Below are positions 14,873-17,503 of a DNA stretch of 17,503 nt, piece after piece. The notes beneath the pieces were generated by a model. It searched no databases. It had not been told where the DNA came from and saw only the letters and a program-made list of their open reading frames with translations. The DNA is from an uncultured Dysgonomonas sp. (GTDB lineage: Bacteria; Bacteroidota; Bacteroidia; Bacteroidales; Dysgonomonadaceae). The position numbers and the translations under genes are program-made. Each line of letters starts with the position of its first letter. Position 1 is the first letter of the stretch. The stretch is taken from contig CALNCC010000007.1 in the NCBI GenBank assembly GCA_937875275.1, positions 1 to 17,503 on the forward strand, read 5' to 3'.

Positions 14873-15838
14873 TTAAATTAAATCGTTAGGTGCAAGCTTC
14901 TTTCCTTCTTCATCGTATGTGTAAAATCCTCTGCGAGTAGCAACACCATTTTGTTTCGAACGGTAGAGACGCCAAAGAATAGGAGATGCTTTGTATTTTT
15001 TGTCTCCGTATTCGTTAAACATATCTTCCATCAACATCACGACTTTCTCTATCCCTATAATGTCAGCAAGTTCGAAGATGCCGTATCGTTGTCCGAATAT
15101 TACTTCAAACTCACGGTCTATATCTTCCAGTTTACCTACATTTTCCATCAATATCTGACAAGCTTCGTTGAGCATGATTATCATCAGACGCATACTTATC
15201 AGCCCACTGCTTTCGTGTACTGGCACGGGAATATATTTGATAAGCTTGGCAAAAAGGCTGATCTTATCCAACACTTCCTTCGAGGTGAACGTGCCGGCAA
15301 CGATCTCCAACAAGCGAGCCTCGGCATGCCCTACCGGAAAATGAATGCTTACACATCTTTCTTTGTGTTCAAGATCGGCAGCAAGTTCACTGATAATAAC
15401 TGTCGTTGCATTGGTTGCGATGATGGCATCGGGAGCAAGTACTCGTTCAAGGCTTTTAAATACTTCTTTTCTCAGTTCTGTACTGCGATCTCCGTTTGCC
15501 TCGTAGCGGATGCACTCGATAACGAAGTCGCAATTTTTGAGGTCATCGTAGTTCAATGTTCCCTTGATGCGTCCCATCGTACTGCGTTTTTCCGACGGAG
15601 TCAATCCCCAGTTTTCGACTTTGGTTTCTAAGCCGTCTTCTATCGACTTCAGGGCATCATTGATGCGTTCTTCGGTAACTTCGACGAATACAACATCCAT
15701 CCCCGAAAGGGCGGTAAGGCTCACAACATTTCTTCCGTCGCGACCACAGCCTACTACCCCTATCTTCGAGAACAGCGATCTCTCGCGGCTTTTCGAGCTT
15801 AACCCGTAGGATTCAATAGGTTCTACTATTTCTGCCAT
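14873..15838 (-). CDS. Divergent 3-hydroxyacyl-CoA dehydrogenase-like protein
   Basis: A 321-residue protein with the full two-domain layout of 3-hydroxybutyryl-CoA dehydrogenases: an N-terminal NAD-binding domain (IGVVGCGRDG, G30/G32/G35; VIECI; ATNATT at 141-146) and a C-terminal helical domain (FELADIIGIE, RRGFYTYDE). The catalytic His-Glu pair appears kept (H166 in IHFPV, E178 in LLEIV). Other usual residues are changed: HFFNP has become HFPVG, and the Asn of the GFxxNR segment aligns with M216 (GLISMR). Activity on a normal 3-hydroxyacyl-CoA is therefore uncertain. I chose ATG 15838 (MAEIVEPIE); the frame extends 12 residues upstream, but that tail is Lys-rich and overlaps the promoter. 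It sits between pta and ackA, 4 bases before ackA. Confidence 0.75.
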   Translation of the reverse strand: MAEIVEPIESYGLSSKSRERSLFSKIGVVGCGRDGRNVVSLTALSGMDVVFVEVTEERINDALKSIEDGLETKVENWGLTPSEKRSTMGRIKGTLNYDDLKNCDFVIECIRYEANGDRSTELRKEVFKSLERVLAPDAIIATNATTVIISELAADLEHKERCVSIHFPVGHAEARLLEIVAGTFTSKEVLDKISLFAKLIKYIPVPVHESSGLISMRLMIIMLNEACQILMENVGKLEDIDREFEVIFGQRYGIFELADIIGIEKVVMLMEDMFNEYGDKKYKASPILWRLYRSKQNGVATRRGFYTYDEEGKKLAPNDLI

Positions 15839-15871
15839 TATATATTTATTTTTAATGATTTTCTTTGTGGG

Positions 15872-15903
15872 CAAAGGTAATACTTCTGTCTTCCATCCCC
15901 AAA
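15872..15903 (-). promoter_or_regulatory. Full -33/-7 promoter for the dehydrogenase-like gene and ackA
   Basis: The minus strand has TTTG at 15903-15900, a 20-base spacer, then TACCTTTG at 15879-15872. Both boxes match the Bacteroidota consensus exactly. The predicted start is about 28 bases before the ATG at 15838. It implies that the dehydrogenase-ackA pair can be transcribed independently of pta. Confidence 0.7.
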
Positions 15904-15905
15904 AT

Positions 15906-15923
15906 GATATTTACCTTAATATC
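15906..15923 (-). terminator. Short hairpin between pta and the dehydrogenase gene, possible weak terminator
   Basis: GATATT and AATATC form a 6-bp stem with a 6-base loop, followed on the minus strand by ATTTT. It lies about 50 bases after the pta stop and just upstream of the next promoter's -33 box. It is weak and AT-rich, so it may be only partial termination or chance. Confidence 0.35.
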
Positions 15924-15972
15924 AGCAATGTCATTGTCGGCATGCAGAATTTACATCTTGAAAACAGGCAAT

Positions 15973-16989
15973 TTATCCTTTGTTGCTTTTTGCTGCAATA
16001 GCCTGATTGGCGGCGATGGCAACCATATTGTAGATATCATCTACCGAGCATCCGCGAGACAGGTCGTTGACCGGTGCTGCCATGCCTTGCAAGATAGGGC
16101 CGACTGCTTCGGCATCGCCAAGGCGTTGAACCAGTTTGTAGGCAATATTACCAACCTCAAGCGATGGAAATACAAGAACATTTGCTTTTCCGGCAACGGT
16201 GCTTTCCGGAGCCTTTTGTGTCGCTACCGAAGGCACTAATGCCGCATCGGCTTGCAACTCTCCATCTATCTTCATCGACGGAGCTATTTCTTTTGCCAAC
16301 TTTGTGGCTTCGATAACTTTGTCTACTAACGGATTCTTTGCGCTCCCTTTGGTCGAGAAACTGAGGATAGCCACTTGGGGTTCTTCTCCGACTAATGCTT
16401 TTGCAGTATTGCCCGATGCAACAGCTATCTCTGCCAATTGCTGTGCAGTAGGTTCGGGTGTAACGGCACAGTCGGCAAATATCAACAAGCCGTCTTTGCC
16501 ATATTGTTTTGCTTTGGTAAACATTAGGAACGCTCCGGATACGACACTTATGCCCGGTGCTGTCTTTATTATCTGAAGGGCAGGGCGAAGAACGTCTCCC
16601 GTTGTATTGCGTGCTCCGGCTATTTCGCCGTCGGCATCGCCATTTTTTATCATCAGACATGCAATGTAAAGAGGGTCTCCGGCAAGAGCCTGTGCCTGTT
16701 CGATAGTCATACCTTTTGCTTTACGCATCTCGAAAAGAAGATTGGCGTACACATCTTTCTTCGCATAATCTTGCGGATTGAGGATCGTAGCCTTAGAGAT
16801 ATTGCTCAGATTTAATTTCTTTGCAAGGTCTTCTATTTCTTTCGGGCATCCTATCAGCGTGATGTCTGCTACTCCTTCCGCCACCAATCGGTCTGCTGCG
16901 GTGATTGTTCTTTCTTCTGTTCCTTCCGGTAAAACGATGTGCTGCTTGTTGCTCTTGGCACGATCGACGATCTCCTTAATTAAGTCCAT
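15973..16989 (-). CDS. pta: Phosphate acetyltransferase
   Basis: A 338-residue cytoplasmic enzyme that converts acetyl-CoA and phosphate to acetyl phosphate and CoA. It matches the short form of Pta, the catalytic PTA_PTB domain only, without the N-terminal DRTGG/AAA regulatory part of the E. coli enzyme. Signatures are VLPEGTEERT near the start, GARNTTGDVLRPALQ, SFSTKGSAKNP, DGELQADAA, and the C-terminal GMAAPVNDLSRGC. I chose ATG 16989 (MDLIKEIVDRAK), the usual family start; the frame extends 20 residues upstream through the promoter. It is the first acetate gene, followed by the dehydrogenase-like gene and ackA on the same strand. Confidence 0.96.
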   Translation of the reverse strand: MDLIKEIVDRAKSNKQHIVLPEGTEERTITAADRLVAEGVADITLIGCPKEIEDLAKKLNLSNISKATILNPQDYAKKDVYANLLFEMRKAKGMTIEQAQALAGDPLYIACLMIKNGDADGEIAGARNTTGDVLRPALQIIKTAPGISVVSGAFLMFTKAKQYGKDGLLIFADCAVTPEPTAQQLAEIAVASGNTAKALVGEEPQVAILSFSTKGSAKNPLVDKVIEATKLAKEIAPSMKIDGELQADAALVPSVATQKAPESTVAGKANVLVFPSLEVGNIAYKLVQRLGDAEAVGPILQGMAAPVNDLSRGCSVDDIYNMVAIAANQAIAAKSNKG

Positions 16990-17035
16990 TATTATATTTT
17001 GATTATAGTTTTGACACCTATTGTTTTTTCTCACA

Positions 17036-17066
17036 CAAAAGTACGACATAAAAGTAAATTATTAAA
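17036..17066 (-). promoter_or_regulatory. Proximal promoter of pta
   Basis: The minus strand reads TACTTTTG at 17043-17036 (perfect -7 box), with TTTA 19 bases upstream in the -33 position. The predicted leader is about 40 bases before the pta ATG at 16989. Confidence 0.55.
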
Positions 17067-17127
17067 ATTAATATCACTGCCCTGTTAGTCAATAAATAAG
17101 GTTCTTTTTTGCCTTGTTTTACTGAAT

Positions 17128-17271
17128 GGTAAAAAGTCAAAAAATGTACTTTGAAGCAGTACTTCCGTTACCAATTCGTTACCTGTTTTTGGGTAATGAA
17201 TTTCACAGTCAAAGATAGCAAAACAACTTGGTATTCAAGCACTGAGAGTAAATAAAAACGAGATTCGGTAA
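17128..17271. repeat. Cluster of GGTAA/TTACC repeats, including two CGTTACC copies one helical turn apart
   Basis: CGTTACC occurs at 17166-17172 and 17177-17183, an 11-base period. GGTAA, its inverse core, occurs at 17128-17132, 17192-17196 and 17267-17271. TTACC (17179-17183) and GGTAA (17192-17196) form an inverted pair across a T-rich spacer. Five copies in about 145 bases suggest protein-binding sites, possibly arm-type sites for the adjacent recombinase or an operator for pta. Confidence 0.45.
17210..17239 (-). promoter_or_regulatory. Candidate distal promoter reading toward pta
   Basis: The minus strand reads TATCTTTG at 17217-17210 (perfect -7 box), with CTTG 18 bases upstream as a three-of-four -33 match. 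It would give pta a leader of roughly 210 bases. It lies inside the GGTAA repeat cluster. Confidence 0.4.
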
Positions 17272-17366
17272 TCAAATTTCGAAAACCATTTTTCTCTGCA
17301 AATCTGCCCCTCTCTTCATAGATACTTAACATTAACATAGAGCCTTATCTCAAGTATAATTTTAAG

Positions 17367-17503
17367 TCACAGAAGATTTTCCATAGCTTCATCTATTTGC
17401 TTGTTTTCGAAAGAATCTAAATATATCCTAGTTACCTTCTCCGAACTGTGACCTAATGATTCTGAAATGATGGAAGTAGAGACACCAGACCTTTTTAATA
17501 CTG
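17367..17503 (-). CDS. Tyrosine recombinase (integrase), C-terminal end only
   Basis: The minus-strand frame from the window edge to TGA at 17369-17367 encodes 44 residues, too short for a standard ORF cut-off. It reads GVSTSIISESLGHSS, then EKVTRIYLDSF, a typical tyrosine recombinase end. LGHS supplies the conserved second-His region, and the Tyr of RIYL is the catalytic nucleophile. The tail KQIDEAMENLL resembles Bacteroidales chromosomal integrases of conjugative or mobilisable elements, and also the invertase-type recombinases of that group. The rest lies beyond 17503, so family and completeness are unknown. Its 3' end faces pta. Confidence 0.85.
   Translation of the reverse strand, partial: VLKRSGVSTSIISESLGHSSEKVTRIYLDSFENKQIDEAMENLL

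Larger units (their letters stand above)
16990..17366. other. Gene-free gap between pta and the recombinase gene
   Basis: No coding sequence is visible. The gap holds two candidate pta promoters, a cluster of GGTAA/TTACC repeats (17128-17271), a 6-bp inverted repeat TTTTAC/GTAAAA (17117-17134), and a distant one ATACTT/AAGTAT (17322-17357). The right part is AT-rich and otherwise featureless. An element boundary or attachment site may lie here but cannot be fixed from one copy. Confidence 0.6.

Noticed and set aside
14951..15631. A 226-codon plus-strand frame opposite the dehydrogenase-like gene
   Set aside because: It is antisense to a well-supported coding frame; composition rich in Phe, His and Tyr is typical of reverse-strand shadows.
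133..16989. A hidden defence or other new multi-gene system
   Set aside because: Every long frame in this span has a recognisable housekeeping or envelope family; no nuclease, helicase, reverse transcriptase, CRISPR repeats or toxin-antitoxin pair was seen.
16990..17049. N-terminal extension of pta by 20 residues
   Set aside because: It runs through a perfect -7 promoter box, and the family start MDLIKEIVDRA is at 16989.
17322..17357. ATACTT/AAGTAT inverted repeat as the recombinase terminator or attachment site
   Set aside because: Six-base AT-rich arms 24 bases apart are too weak, with no T-tract and no second copy in the window.

Overview
The window looks like ordinary chromosome from a member of the Bacteroidota, most likely order Bacteroidales (Dysgonomonas/Parabacteroides-like). 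Three things support this. lpxC and fabZ are fused into one gene, in the order lpxD, lpxC-fabZ, lpxA. Proteins such as TrxB, the GH92 lipoprotein and the M20 deacetylase have a Bacteroidales character. Many genes are preceded by the Bacteroidota promoter -7 box TAnnTTTG, sometimes with a TTTG-like -33 box, rather than by sigma70-type boxes. Base composition is moderately AT-rich, with AT-rich gaps. The genus is inferred and cannot be fixed from the window.

Layout. Positions 1-52 hold the 5' part of a tRNA-Asn (minus strand) cut by the window edge. From 133 to 3381 the plus strand carries an adenosine-kinase-like PfkB kinase, a dihydrolipoyl dehydrogenase, an unrecognised 55-residue single-span membrane protein (2542-2709) and a LolA-family periplasmic protein. 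A separate plus-strand gene, trxB, ends at a strong bidirectional terminator (4541-4579). On the other side of it, a large GH92 alpha-mannosidase-like lipoprotein reads in the opposite direction. Next come the minus-strand lipid A genes lpxD, lpxC-fabZ and lpxA (7027-10285), closed by a strong terminator that abuts the GH92 promoter. An ArgE-like M20 deacetylase (minus) diverges from a small DoxX membrane protein (plus). A minus-strand pair follows: an M15/DUF5715-like lipoprotein and truA.

The right part holds the acetate pathway on the minus strand: pta, a divergent 3-hydroxyacyl-CoA-dehydrogenase-like gene, and ackA. Pta and AckA together convert acetyl-CoA to acetate and ATP. The middle gene is tightly spaced to ackA and has its own full -33/-7 promoter, but its active-site signature is altered. 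The last 137 bases encode the C-terminus of a tyrosine recombinase, and the roughly 375-base gap before pta carries a cluster of short repeats. This is the only hint of a mobile element.

No CRISPR array, defence island, toxin-antitoxin pair, insertion sequence or clearly new multi-gene system is visible. The points most worth a second look are the divergent dehydrogenase between pta and ackA, the small membrane protein, the M15-like lipoprotein, the overlap of the lpxA terminator with the GH92 promoter, and the recombinase with its neighbouring repeats.
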